Shown here: positions 10,433-19,545 of the stretch, in pieces
How positions within the stretch are numbered: the first letter of the stretch is position 1
Layout of the letters: each line of letters starts with the position of its first letter
Origin: Saccoglossus kowalevskii
Taxonomy: Eukaryota; Hemichordata; Enteropneusta; Harrimaniidae
NCBI RefSeq assembly: GCF_000003605.2
Contig: NW_003131855.1
Coordinates: 633,335-656,901, forward strand
Reading direction: 5' to 3'
DNA: 23,567 bases
Position numbers and translations under genes: made by a program
Notes under the pieces: model-generated
Told to the model about the DNA's origin: nothing
Databases searched by the model: none
Seen by the model: only the letters and a program-made list of their open reading frames with translations

Positions 10433-10442
10433 CCTTATAAGG
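10433..10442 (-). promoter_or_regulatory. Palindromic CCTTATAAGG upstream of F-box copy B
   Basis: Same palindrome as at 2364-2373, about 93 bp upstream of the copy B start codon. Conserved sequence continues on both sides to about 10463. It could be a TATA box or a CArG-type site. A splice-acceptor-like run lies between it and the ATG on the minus strand (ATTATTCACAG), so a 5' UTR intron cannot be excluded. Confidence 0.4.
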
Positions 10443-10600
10443 GCATAGTTTTCACAATTTGTTTGCATGCATACAGGTATAGATATAGATTCTTTGGCAT
10501 ATTATGAATTATAGGACACGCCCACTTTTGTTGACCCCCACCGGCGTGACAGGTCAACAAACACAGGCAATTCAATTTGTGTTAAGCGAAGTCGAACGAC

Positions 10601-10850
10601 ATAAAGGCATGAGGTCGAATTAAGGCCACCAGACTACATTACTGTCATTAATTTACAGTATTAAAAACAACAAATCACCCGACTGAAGCGAGTCGAGAAG
10701 GCATCGAAGTGACCGCCGTTGTCTCTTGCTCTTTCTCCTCTGTAGTGCGCACTAAAGTAAAACAAAAAAAGTACTAAATAACGCCTTCTCACTAACCTAT
10801 GTGATGTAAAATAACGAAAACAAAAAACTTGCACGATCTGAGCATCCATC
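10601..10850. other. Block of about 250 bp present in copy B only
   Basis: In copy A the run containing GTAAGCGAAGTAAGACG is followed almost at once by AAAATCATACATACCGAC. In copy B the matching landmarks are separated by about 250 bp, richer in GC than their surroundings. I do not recognise an element type, and no clear terminal repeats are visible. An open minus-strand stretch here has no recognisable protein. Confidence 0.4.
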
Positions 10851-11043
10851 CATCAAAATCATACGCAATGACTACGCGAAAATTCCTTCCCTATGATGTC
10901 ACTTCTAGCCATAACAACAGCTGATTGCAACATGAACTTTGACCTGGGCACCCTAACTACGTGTTATAAATTATCAAAGTGACGCACCAACAAAAGGTTT
11001 GAAACCATCATGACTGATATGAACTTTTGATAAAAAGAAGCAG

Positions 11044-12000
11044 CCCAGTTTAAAAAGCAATACAATTAAAGTTTATGAAAAAAATATTGCAAGACCAAGC
11101 AAAGTTTCATTAAATAAAAGGAGTGACACGTGAAAAAATACATGGTACTAATATGGTATATAAAAAAATGCGATGTGCGTGATCGTTTGCACCCTCTTGC
11201 TCATTCTTCTTCCCCCTTCCTCCATCCATACCCAAGGAAATCTGATTTAACTTTTTTTTGAAAATACATGTTTGACATCTTTTAACAAGTGTTTTATATT
11301 TTTATTTTTAATTACACGTTTTCGCAAAGCTTATACTTCTCTTTAAAAAAAAAACTTCTTAGTTAAAAATAAAAATATTGCTGACTTTGTGTTCAGAATG
11401 CATGCACGTTTGTCATTTTTTGGACTTTTGAATCAGCATTTTAACAAACTCTATTTTGCGCTCACAAAGCGTGCATGTTTGAAACAATTTTCTTACACGT
11501 TGGGCATTTTTAAAAACCGACTTCGCAGTCAAAATGCTTGTACGTTCAGTGTACGTTTGGCATTTTTGATATCGATGTTAGCACAAAATGTCATATGTGC
11601 AAGTAATCTGAGCGTGAAGATAAAATCTCAAAAATCCAAACGTCAAGTAAAAATTTTACGGGCAAGACCTCACACGCCTATGGGCAACTTTTTCCGAGTT
11701 TCAACTTAAAGGCACGCTGCTTTCAATAATGTACTGGCATTTTTTTTTTTACTTTGTTTGCTACTCTTAATATTTTGAGGTTAATTTTTCCCGACTTTGC
11801 AAGCTACTTTAAATAGTTTGTCTTACTGACATATCTGTTCTCAATTTGCACGTTACATACTAGTTTACGAGCAATGGATATATTCTATGATGTTTTCAAT
11901 ACTTTATGGGCAACGTTTCCTCACTACTACTATGCATGGAGAATTATGCACTTTGCAGTGACGTAACTTTACCGACTTTACCCAAATTTATGACACGTAT
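11044..12000. repeat. Degenerate GCACGTTTGGCATTTTT / GACTTTGCA repeat-rich stretch
   Basis: Imperfect recurrences of CACGTTTGKCATTTTT (near 11403, 11500 and 11550) are followed by pieces of the GACTTTGCA family (near 11800, then GCACGTTAC near 11850, then ACTTTGCAGTGACGTAACTT near 11950). It looks like an old, diverged copy of the 21-bp periodic family. The open plus-strand frame at 11389-11709 runs through this repeat and has no recognisable domain. Confidence 0.4.
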
Positions 12001-12239
12001 TTTCGGAAAATCTAATAATTACTGATTTAAACACATGTCATGAATTTGTTTTCGCGTATCTGTTAATCGACTTAATTAGCTGATTATTAGCGAATTGCTG
12101 TGTTATGTCTGTCATCGTTTAGGCCTATTTGAAGTTTTGGACGGAACTTGGCTCAGTGATTTGGAACTAATTACGAGATAACCGTCGCTATTCGGACTAT
12201 TAATTCTGACAGTTAGTATTCGTAGTTATTAATGTAGTG

Positions 12240-12800
12240 AACGATTAATCAATAGGTATGACGTATTCAGTACTTGGTGTGATTGAATGTTTGTTTGAAG
12301 GCAATGCCTTGAAGTCTCTTATACTGCTTTGTAATTGGTTAGAGTTTTGAAAATGAATAAAGAGAGTTTGAGTTGGTCTTGGCGAGTACAGCACGACAGA
12401 CGCAGTCGGGAGTCCAGTCCTAGAGAGCCTTGACGCAGTCCAGTCCTAGAGAGTCTTGGGCGAGTCTTGGGTCAGCCTTGCGATAGTCTTGGGGATTTTT
12501 CCCCAGGGCGCTGTGTCTTATAGAGTGCTCGATTGACCGACTAAGACGAGAGCTGAAACGTATTTCGTTGTGTGTGTCTTATTTGACTGTAAAGTTAAAG
12601 TGACTTCCCCGATCCCGCACCTCAAGGGGACGCGATATAGAGACGAGACGAGATTCCCCCCTGACAAGTGTGGAGAGCCCCATAGAGGAGAATTTACCCC
12701 TGATACACATACCGAATGATAAACAGCTTGAAATGAGGGCGCGCTGCATTTGACCCGGGTGTACTTCAAACATTATTGTCGAATCACTGCGCTCCTGAAA
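12240..12800 (+). repeat. LTR-like dispersed sequence, copy 1
   Basis: The stretch 12279-12342 is closely similar to 23153-23214: GTGATTG, then GTTTG, AAGGCAAKGCCTTG, GTCTCTTATACTG and GTAATTGGTTA. Downstream both share TGTGTGTCTT and a CCGATCCCG/CCGAATCCCG block. A TATA-like TCTTATACTG followed by AATAAA at 12357 would suit the promoter and R region of an LTR. Two imperfect tandem units around CAGTCCAGTCCTAGAGAG lie at 12405-12460, and a CTTGGGG/CCCCAGG hairpin at 12488-12507. Clear TG..CA ends are not seen, so LTR is only one reading. Confidence 0.35.
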
Positions 12801-12924
12801 CATATTTCACCCCCAATTAAAATTTGATAATTTTTGTCTATTTTTCAAGAGGTTAAACACATTTGTCACGGTCCAGCACTTTTCAGACACGGACAAATAC
12901 ACACGACGACGAACGTTTCACGAA

Positions 12925-13015
12925 ACGACTTCGCACGTAGTTTTAAGGGCTTTACGAGTTTACTTTCTCGACTTTGAACACAACTTTACGGATTTTGTAG
13001 TCACTTTGTGTGTAG
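12925..13015. repeat. 21-bp periodic repeat, locus 2
   Basis: Units begin at 12928 (GACTTCGC), 12949 (GCTTTACG), 12970 (GACTTTGA) and 12991 (GATTTTGT), exactly 21 bp apart. This is the same period and motif family as at 3118-3230. Confidence 0.55.
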
Positions 13016-13080
13016 TGTAAACAATGCGGGTTTCGTCTATCAGGGGTTGTTATGGGTGGATGGTTCGTCAGGTTGAATAT

Positions 13081-13233
13081 ACGGGAAGTGGTTGTAACGG
13101 GGAATGGTAACTCGCAAGGCAGTGAGTGGTACACTAGGATCGCTCGACACTTATACGCACCATTCAGTCATAAGACACCAGTAATATAGTATAGCCGGAT
13201 ATTTATTACAACTACAATCGTCGCCATACGCCC
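13081..13233. repeat. Direct repeat left of the gap (153 bp)
   Basis: Near-identical to 13821-13975. I count two differences, each a missing single G in a G run. It runs from ACGGGAAGTGG to CGCCATACGCCC and is cut off by the N gap in a C run. Either an LTR-like duplicate or two haplotypes placed in series. Confidence 0.8.
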
Positions 13234-13501
13234 NNNNNNNNNNNNNNNNNNNNNNNNNNNNNNNNNNNNNNNNNNNNNNNNNNNNNNNNNNNNNNNNNNN
13301 NNNNNNNNNNNNNNNNNNNNNNNNNNNNNNNNNNNNNNNNNNNNNNNNNNNNNNNNNNNNNNNNNNNNNNNNNNNNNNNNNNNNNNNNNNNNNNNNNNNN
13401 NNNNNNNNNNNNNNNNNNNNNNNNNNNNNNNNNNNNNNNNNNNNNNNNNNNNNNNNNNNNNNNNNNNNNNNNNNNNNNNNNNNNNNNNNNNNNNNNNNNN
13501 N
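13234..13501. other. Assembly gap (268 N)
   Basis: Run of unknown bases. Reading frames spanning it are not meaningful. Confidence 0.99.
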
Positions 13502-13559
13502 GTCCAACAAAAGATGAAAATGACCCCATTTTCGGACCGTGGCAACGTATGGTAAAAAT

Positions 13560-13682
13560 ATATAAACAGTAGGAAGTGTAAAAATTAGATATATGCAATA
13601 GGAATTGTACAAAATCAGATACAGACAACAAGAAATATATAAAAAAATTAAATACAGATAGAAGAAAATATAAAAAACAAAA
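13560..13682. repeat. Tandem repeat, about 30-bp unit, four copies
   Basis: Degenerate A-rich units start at 13560, 13590, 13620 and 13653 (TATAAACAG, TATATGCAA, TACAGACAA, TACAGATAG), each with a GAA and a poly-A segment. Confidence 0.55.
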
Positions 13683-13725
13683 TTGATGATTAAATGAATA
13701 GGATGATTATAATGTGGAGATAATG

Positions 13726-13820
13726 GAGTCTTTCAGATGAGTCTGGACCGCGAGTCTTTCAGATGAGTCGGGACCGCGAGTCTTTCAGATGAGTCGGGAC
13801 CGCCAGTCTTTCAGATGAAT
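13726..13820. repeat. Tandem repeat, 26-bp unit, 3.6 copies
   Basis: Units begin at 13726, 13752, 13778 and 13804 (GAGTCTTTCAGATGAGTC then GGACCGC), exactly 26 bp apart and almost identical, so recently expanded. The last unit runs straight into the 155-bp direct repeat. Confidence 0.85.
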
Positions 13821-13975
13821 ACGGGAAGTGGTTGTAACGGGGAATGGGTAACTCGCAAGGCAGTGAGTGGTACACTAGGATCGCTCGACACTTATACGCA
13901 CCATTCAGTCATAAGGACACCAGTAATATAGTATAGCCGGATATTTATTACAACTACAATCGTCGCCATACGCCC
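13821..13975. repeat. Direct repeat right of the gap (155 bp)
   Basis: Second copy of 13081-13233; see there. After it the sequence continues CCGGTCCTCTTG, which the left copy cannot show because the gap intervenes. Confidence 0.8.
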
Positions 13976-14067
13976 CCGGTCCTCTTGTCACATAATACGC
14001 TAGAACCCCCCATTTTTATAAACGACAGTGTTAATCGTTCAACCAATAGTCTAAATACTTTGTATGC

Positions 14068-14130
14068 GTTGTCATGACGGCATGTGGACTCCGCCAGTGA
14101 AGGCGTCGCCCCAAGCATCGTCATGACAAC
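14068..14130. repeat. Inverted repeat / hairpin, 12-bp arms
   Basis: GTTGTCATGACG (14068-14079) pairs perfectly with CGTCATGACAAC (14119-14130) across a 39-base loop. The loop itself holds a small GCC/GGC stem. Each arm contains the self-complementary octamer GTCATGAC. Confidence 0.65.
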
Positions 14131-14179
14131 ATCAATGCAACTTGGTGACAGTAGCATGGCGGATGTTCCACGCACCTTC

Positions 14180-14395
14180 CTCTAATTTACATGTAGCATT
14201 GCACACTTTACACGTAAAATTGCCGATTTTGCACGTGAGAAGACGAACGTGTCACGTAACTTTACTGACTTTGCAAAAAACTTTTCGGACTTTTTAGCAT
14301 TACACGCATTGCACGCTACTAATTAAGGGCACTAATAATTTATGCTATACTCAAAAGCTACTAAATGTACAATATGAGTGGAATATATCATAATG
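14180..14395. repeat. 21-bp periodic repeat family, locus 3
   Basis: Contains GATTTTGCACG (14225), GACTTTGCA (14268) and GGACTTTTT (14287), then GCACGCTACTAATTAA and TACAATATGAGTGGAATATA, in the same order as at 3118-3290. It is followed at 14438-14451 by a 14-base G run, whereas locus 1 is followed by a C run. Confidence 0.55.
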
Positions 14396-14451
14396 CGGAA
14401 GGGAGAGTTAATATGATCAATATTTACAGCAGCAAACGGGGGGGGGGGGGG

Positions 14452-15470
14452 TCGTCACCCGCGCACACGATAACAACGCAGTCTCATGGGTAGACGCTTG
14501 TTTTGTAAACAGCGACACGCTATGGTCATCTGACGCATGTGCAGGTGACATAAAAAAAGACATAAAAATATAAAAACTTAGATTTCTGAGGATTATTTTT
14601 TTCACTTGCTTGCAAGTGTCTTAATATACAACATCGGTATACAGCGTACATGCTAGGATTTTAGTTTTTGTGATGGCCGTTACAAATTGGCATTAATGAC
14701 GCACGAAATGTTTTTTCAAAATTAAAATCAGAGGAAAAAGTTCAATAGTTACAGCTACTGCCGCTGAAAATATAACAATTTAGACTGAGGATTATTTCAT
14801 TGTTAGTTGACAAAAGAAAACAGGATTTTTGTATTAGGGGAAGGTGAAAATAACATGTACGCATGTATTGTGACACAAGTTATTGACACATCCAAGATGA
14901 CGAAAACTACTTTTGTCCTTGGAACGTTGTTCCAGTGCCCAGTTGAGGTTTCAACTTTGAGTGAGTGAGCATAGAGCAGTTCTGAGTAATACTAGTAGAT
15001 TGTCAAAACTATCTCCCACGTGTCTGGATTTCAATTTACTAGAGAATACACTATTAAAGTTTAAAGGAATTATTATCTTTTAGGCCAGTTACGTCTGCTC
15101 TATTTGATGTTTTGTTTGTGTTGTTTTTTTCAGAATCTCAAGTTCAAGTTAGCCATGTAATCCTAAGCATAATACACACACTATTTGTAGAATAAGAACT
15201 AATTTAGGGTCACCTAAAAATTAAAAGAATTTAGTTTTTTTATCAATATGAGCAGTGTCGTCGCTAGGCAAGGTACGCTTATTCGGCCATAGCCTCGCGC
15301 ATGGTACTATGTTTAGTACACTGACTCGGAGTTCACAAAACTGCGCGAATCGGACGATGTATAATCGGTAGCGTGGTGTACTTTAAAGTGCCTGTGAAAT
15401 AAATGCCCACCCATACGTTTCCAATTTTAGATTTGTGTTCCTCTGAAATGGACAGTTATTCGTCCCCGTT
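14452..15470. other. Spacer without a recognisable gene
   Basis: No coding region, RNA gene or clear repeat is visible, apart from TTTAAAGTGCCTGTGAAAT at 15382-15400, which recurs inverted near 17857-17880. Confidence 0.4.
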
Positions 15471-16345
15471 CAGACGAAGTCCGAAAACAGGGACTTATAA
15501 TTCGGTCTTCGTCCGTTCGTGCGTCTGTGCGTCCGCGCGTCCGTCCGGAGTTATATCTCAGAATCCCTTGAACCGATTCCGTTAATTCTTTGCACGTGCC
15601 TAGTATTTTATTTGGGACATATGCACATGCAGTGGTTTAGCGATTCGATTCAAATTGGACATGCTTTGTCAGCGTTGTTATTTAAATTTAGTACATAGAT
15701 CATACATGTCCCCGACCGTCCGTGAGTTCCTGAGTCTGTCCGTTCGTCCGTCCGTCCGTCCGTGTGTCCGTCAGTCTGTCCAGAGTCATATTTCAGAATC
15801 CTTTGGACCGATTCCGTTCATTCTTTGCATGTGCCTAGTACCTTATTTGGGACATATGCACATGCAGTGGTTTAGCGATTCGATTCAAAATGGCCGACTG
15901 GCAGCCATCTTGTTTTTTGAAAATGTTGTATTTTGGACATGCTTTGTCAGTTGTCATTCAAACTTGGTACATAGATTATACATGTTAGTATACATGTCCA
16001 TGACGATTTATTTCGCAATTGGATCAAGGATGGTCGACTGGCAGGCATCTTGTTTTTTATGCGGTATCTTGGACGTGCTCTGGCAGTTTTCATTCAAATT
16101 TGGCACATACATGTACTTTATACATGTTAGGATGCATGTCCATGACAATTTGTTTCAAAATCTGGTCAAGGATGGCCGATTGACAGCCATCTGAATCTGA
16201 CATTTTGGTCTTACTACTATATTTCCACAATTTATGTACCATTTTCATTGATTTCGTATTTGGCACATACACCATACATATCAGTGTGTTTCATAATCAA
16301 ATAATCAAAGATGGCCGAATAACAGCTGTTTTTATTTGTGGCCGT
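15471..16345 (+). mobile_element. Second Helentron-like element: hairpin, CCGT microsatellite, 140-bp tandem units
   Basis: A hairpin at 15475-15511 (CGAAGTCCGAA with TTCGGTCTTCG, one mismatch) leads into a CCGT/CGTC run (15509-15548). Then comes a block with GAATCC, CCGATTCCGTT and GGGACATATGCACATGCAG that is repeated 235 bp later (15561 and 15796), the second copy preceded by a longer CCGT run (15725-15770). From 15891 on, units starting TGGCCGACTG recur at 15891, 16031, 16173 and 16312 (140, 142 and 139 bp). A CCGT (=ACGG) microsatellite next to core units of about 150 bp is the layout I know from bivalve pearl elements. The open frame at 15655-16194 is repeat-derived. Confidence 0.55.
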
Positions 16346-16813
16346 ATTACTACTACACGAAACACGTGTTTTGAAGTAAATAAACAATCTGTTGTATACG
16401 CCACTTGGAACTCAAGTTTCAAGGCCACGCTCGCGACAACCCCTCCGCTTTAATATGACGAGCACAAAGAGAACTTTCAAAAATTTAATGGGGACTGTGT
16501 CATTTTCAATGACTTGATTTTTTTTTATTGAAAATGATCACTCGTATGAAAGTAAATTTTGGATATTTCTCGTGCTGTAGACACGCCTACCTATTCTGAA
16601 ACGGTCGACTGTTTCCGGATTTCCGACTCTCGCCGAATTTAATGTGCGCCCCAAATGCCAAAATATGTGAGGAAGCCATACTTTTTATAGCACTGCGTCA
16701 TTCAACGTACTTTTAACGATATACATTTTTCGGTCGGCATTTTTTATCTATCTATATATATGTGTTTTTTTTTGAGAGAGAGAGTTTTGTAGAAGTTGTT
16801 TTCACAACAAACA
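16346..16813. other. Spacer upstream of the THAP remnant
   Basis: No gene is seen. It ends in short CTAT/TA and GA microsatellite runs (about 16748-16786). It could contain the promoter of the former THAP gene, but nothing specific is recognisable. Confidence 0.4.
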
Positions 16814-16871
16814 TTTATGATGGTAAAACGTTGAACGTAGTTTAAAATTAGTTTATGATGGTAAAACGTTG
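16814..16871 (+). repeat. 38-bp offset duplication over the THAP start codon
   Basis: The 20-mer TTTATGATGGTAAAACGTTG occurs at 16814-16833 and again at 16852-16871. The upstream copy gives a tiny frame M-V-K-R-stop; the downstream copy opens the THAP frame. Confidence 0.8.
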
Positions 16872-17113
16872 TGTTGTGGGCGGGTGCAGTAATACGCATG
16901 GCCATATTGTAACTGCGACATCAGTAGACGAACGCCGTGAAAGCAACGAGAAAACGTTTGGGATAGACCTCAGCTTCATTTTACCTCCGATTCTCAGATG
17001 TTTTGACGAACAACTGTCCTCATTATGAAAGAACAAAAAGAAGCGTCAAAAACCTAAACCTGACGCAATACCAACACTTTTTAAAAAACAAGATTCCATT
17101 TTCTTACTTTAAA
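16858..17113 (+). pseudogene. THAP-domain remnant (broken zinc-finger DNA-binding domain)
   Basis: THAP domains are C2CH zinc fingers of about 90 residues found in host DNA-binding proteins and in P-element-type transposases. The frame starts MVKRCVVGGCSNTHG, the classic N-terminus with the first Cys pair. After an in-frame stop at 17025-17027 the same frame reads KKRQKPKPDAIPTLF, matching the closing LKPxAVPTIF box. The middle is damaged: I cannot find the HxFP and central Trp signature or a clean C-x2-H, although LRCFDEQLSSL fits the stretch just after it. About 85 codons in total, the usual domain size. Dead host gene or transposon fragment; no transposase core is seen downstream. Confidence 0.55.
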
Positions 17114-17866
17114 ATATATTCTATACTTAGAACAAGACACTTCGTGATGGGCGCCTTTTGCGGTCAGTAATAATTACGAAAATATTTGTTCACAATTTTA
17201 TAAACTGGCTTGTCGATTCCCACCACCAATTAGATTTGTTTAACAAATCCAAAATCACTCTTAAAAATTAATTTTGTTTATTTTGCAATTGAAATTTTGA
17301 TAATTTTAATAGGTGTATATACTCACACACTCACAAAAATATTATTAATTAAATTTATTATATAACCTTTATTTTTTCCTGGTATAATGATAAATTTTCC
17401 GATCTGCGTAACTTCATGTGGAAATCCTAATAAATGATTAGCGGTTTTGCAATATTAGGGGTTGTCAACTTGCCCATGGTTACTGTCTGATTTTCTAAAA
17501 ATATCTATCTTCGGGGTCTACTTGGATCTAAACGACCTGCGTCCTTGAAAATCGAATCTTATCGCCCTTGTGTTTCCGAACGAAAAACCGTCGATGCCAA
17601 AAACGACCGATTTTCGCTCAATCTTCTATGATATTTTGATATATATCATTCATTCAGTCTAGCTGTTAGATAGGTTATTTATGAGACCCGGGAACCAAAA
17701 TTTACGATGTAAATCACTCCGGCGACGAAAAACGGGCGATAATAGCCAAGAGGGCGAGGGACTGAATTTCAAAAACATATTTTATAGATAGGGTATATGA
17801 ACATAAAAAAGAATAATACTGATGTACCAATAAATGATTTTAGGCGAGAAAGTAGCAGGCATTTCA
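17114..17866. other. AT-rich spacer after the THAP remnant
   Basis: No gene is recognised. Near its right end the reverse complement of TTTAAAGTGCCYGTGAAAT (seen at 15382) appears at about 17857-17880, so a 2.5-kb unit with inverted ends around the THAP remnant is possible. Confidence 0.35.
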
Positions 17867-17867
17867 C

Positions 17868-18013
17868 GGGCACTTTAAACGTGGTGGTCGTCGCGCCGCG
17901 TCCCGTTTGATATGCGGGACTCAAAGCGACGCACGCAATGCGTGTAAAATACGCTGTTTATTTACATGAAATTCAAACACGCGCTGCGCGACGATCACCG
18001 CCCTTTAAGACCC
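17868..18013. repeat. Palindromic element with about 28-bp inverted ends and nested hairpins
   Basis: The left arm GGTGGTCGTCGCGCCGCG (17883-17900) pairs with the right arm CGCTGCGCGACGATCACC (17982-17999) with two mismatches, and the pairing extends outward through TTTAAA/TTTAAG. Inside are GTCCCG/CGGGAC (17900-17919, a short hairpin) and the palindrome CACGCAATGCGTG (17932-17944). GC-rich arms in AT-rich surroundings and small size suggest a MITE or foldback element; I know no named family. Confidence 0.55.
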
Positions 18014-18038
18014 TGGACTTACAATCTCAGACGAAATC

Positions 18039-18430
18039 ATGTAGAGAGGGGGAGGGTTATTTTCGTTCAACGTAATTGCAATATTTTTTTTTTCGTAGAA
18101 CGTAAATTGAAAAAAATAAATTCCGTAATTCTGTAATCACAGGCTAGACGTACAACGTAATCAATCAAATATTTTTTTTTTGTACACTGTAAAAATGTGT
18201 AATTTGTCTCGGTACGTACAAGAATTTACATCCAAATAAAAAAAAAACTCTTGTAAAGAATAATCCAGGAAAATTACATTTTCGAAACTGTAAAACGACT
18301 AGATGACACAATTCAATGTAAAATTCAATTTTCACTGTAAACTGTAAAACCATTTTTTTCTCTTGTAAATTGACAAAGCCCTTGTTATTTCCCGTAAAAC
18401 TGTACCAGCTACCCCCTTGTCCCTCTCATG
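18039..18430. repeat. CTGTAAA-rich stretch with inverted G/C-rich ends
   Basis: CTGTAAA or close variants (GTAAAA, GTAAATT) occur about ten times between 18090 and 18400, all on one strand, separated by poly-T and poly-A runs. The ends are roughly inverted: CATGTAGAGAGGGGGAGGG (18039-18057) against CTACCCCCTTGTCCCTCTCA (18409-18428). Possibly a degenerate inverted-repeat element just upstream of the TMPPE-like gene. Confidence 0.35.
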
Positions 18431-18566
18431 TACGTTTTATCAGGGGTTCGATTCTTTCAGCAAATCCGGTACATTTATGCTCAGAGAACTACAAAGTTCT
18501 GCCGTAGAGGGCCTCTTGCAAAGGCCATGCTCCTACGAAATCAGAAGGTCAAATTTATTATAATTC

Positions 18567-19263
18567 ATGATGCCTATGTGTAACCGATGGTTTATTTTCA
18601 CAGCATTTGTGGCGATCATTGTGGCGATTTTACTCATTATAGCGGCATATTCGTCAGCGCAGAGGAGGGCAACAATTGTGAAACTACAGTTGGTCATCAT
18701 CGCTGAAAGCCTCTTATTTCTAGGAGCTAACTTTGTCTGGAAACAGTTAGTGGATGTACTTGATCCAACAAAATCGAAATCTAATGGATCGATCTGTGAT
18801 TTTATATTCTTGTTGTGGCGTGCAGTTGTCTTTCTGTTTCTCGTATTAGCTCAATGCAGTATAATATTAGGTGAATTTATTATTGGAAACGAGCCGTATT
18901 GGCTAGTCTTCTTGAGTTACGTCTGTTTAGGAACATTTGTAATTCTGATAAGTGTGTTGATGCCTGTGTTAACAATCGAATTCTGCATAAATGGAGTACT
19001 TGGATCAGGGCGCCCGCTACGTCAAGTTAATCAATTCATGAAAGTCACGGGAGTGATATTAATAACTATATTGCTGACATACAGTGGTGTAGAAACAGCA
19101 GCTGAAGGCCCTTGGCAGAAAGAAGTAGACATCCATGTTAACAAACTACCTCAGTCAATGGATGGTTTCAAGGTGGCCCAGTTATCAGATATCCATCTCG
19201 GCCCTACAGTGGGCCAATCACAGTTGAGAAAAGCAGTAGATATAGCGAATGATTTTAACCCAG
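18567..19263 (+). CDS. TMPPE: TMPPE-like metallophosphoesterase, exon 1 (residues 1-232)
   Basis: First coding exon of a transmembrane protein with a metallophosphoesterase domain. It starts at the first of two adjacent ATGs (MMPMCNRWF). Five hydrophobic segments follow, at about residues 8-30, 36-58, 77-102, 110-135 and 158-176, so the protein is multi-pass membrane-bound with the enzyme domain after them. The domain opens with KVAQLSDIHLGP: D208 and H210 are the first di-metal ligands of the calcineurin-like phosphoesterase fold. The exon ends in phase 1 after NP plus one base (CCAG|GTGACAG); reading on gives GDSEK-stop, so splicing is required. The joined sequence NP-DLVVITGDLVD confirms the junction. 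The physiological substrate of this family is not established. Confidence 0.88.
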
Positions 19264-19545
19264 GTGACAGTGAAAAATAAATTACATGATTTTTATAAAA
19301 TATTATTAAATCTGCAAATAAATTATTTCTCAACGTCCGACCGTTTTCGTAACTTTAAATATCAACTGAATCAATACAAAAATTTAATAATTTACAAAGC
19401 GGGAATCCCACTTTAAGACAACACTCCAAGTTTATGAGGTGGATTGAGAGAAGATTTCACAAGTATGAATACATAAAAAAACTAAATGAATGAATTTATA
19501 CATAATAAAATCAACTTTATTTGAATTTTACTGCCTCTCTGGTAG
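19264..19545 (+). other. TMPPE-like intron 1
   Basis: Intron of 282 bp, GTGACA to CTCTGGTAG, phase 1, AT-rich. I see no other element in it. Confidence 0.8.

Larger units (their letters stand above)
7896..11043. repeat. Segmental duplication, copy B
   Basis: Direct copy of 1-2685. Flank identity is high next to the gene (roughly 95-97% over about 125 bp on either side by hand) and lower further out (roughly 85-90%). It contains two blocks absent from copy A, at about 8306-8850 and 10601-10850. Confidence 0.85.

Noticed and set aside
11389-11709. Plus-strand frame of 106 codons
   Set aside because: It sits in degenerate repeats of CACGTTTGGCATTTTT and lacks any recognisable family.
13151-13631. 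Minus-strand open frames across the N run
   Set aside because: They are open only because unknown bases cannot encode stops.
15655-16194. Open plus-strand frame of 179 codons
   Set aside because: It runs through the CCGT microsatellite and the 140-bp tandem units, and its protein repeats with them. No domain is recognisable, so I treat it as a by-product of the repeat.
19151-19333. Minus-strand frame opposite the end of TMPPE exon 1
   Set aside because: Antisense shadow of the phosphoesterase exon.
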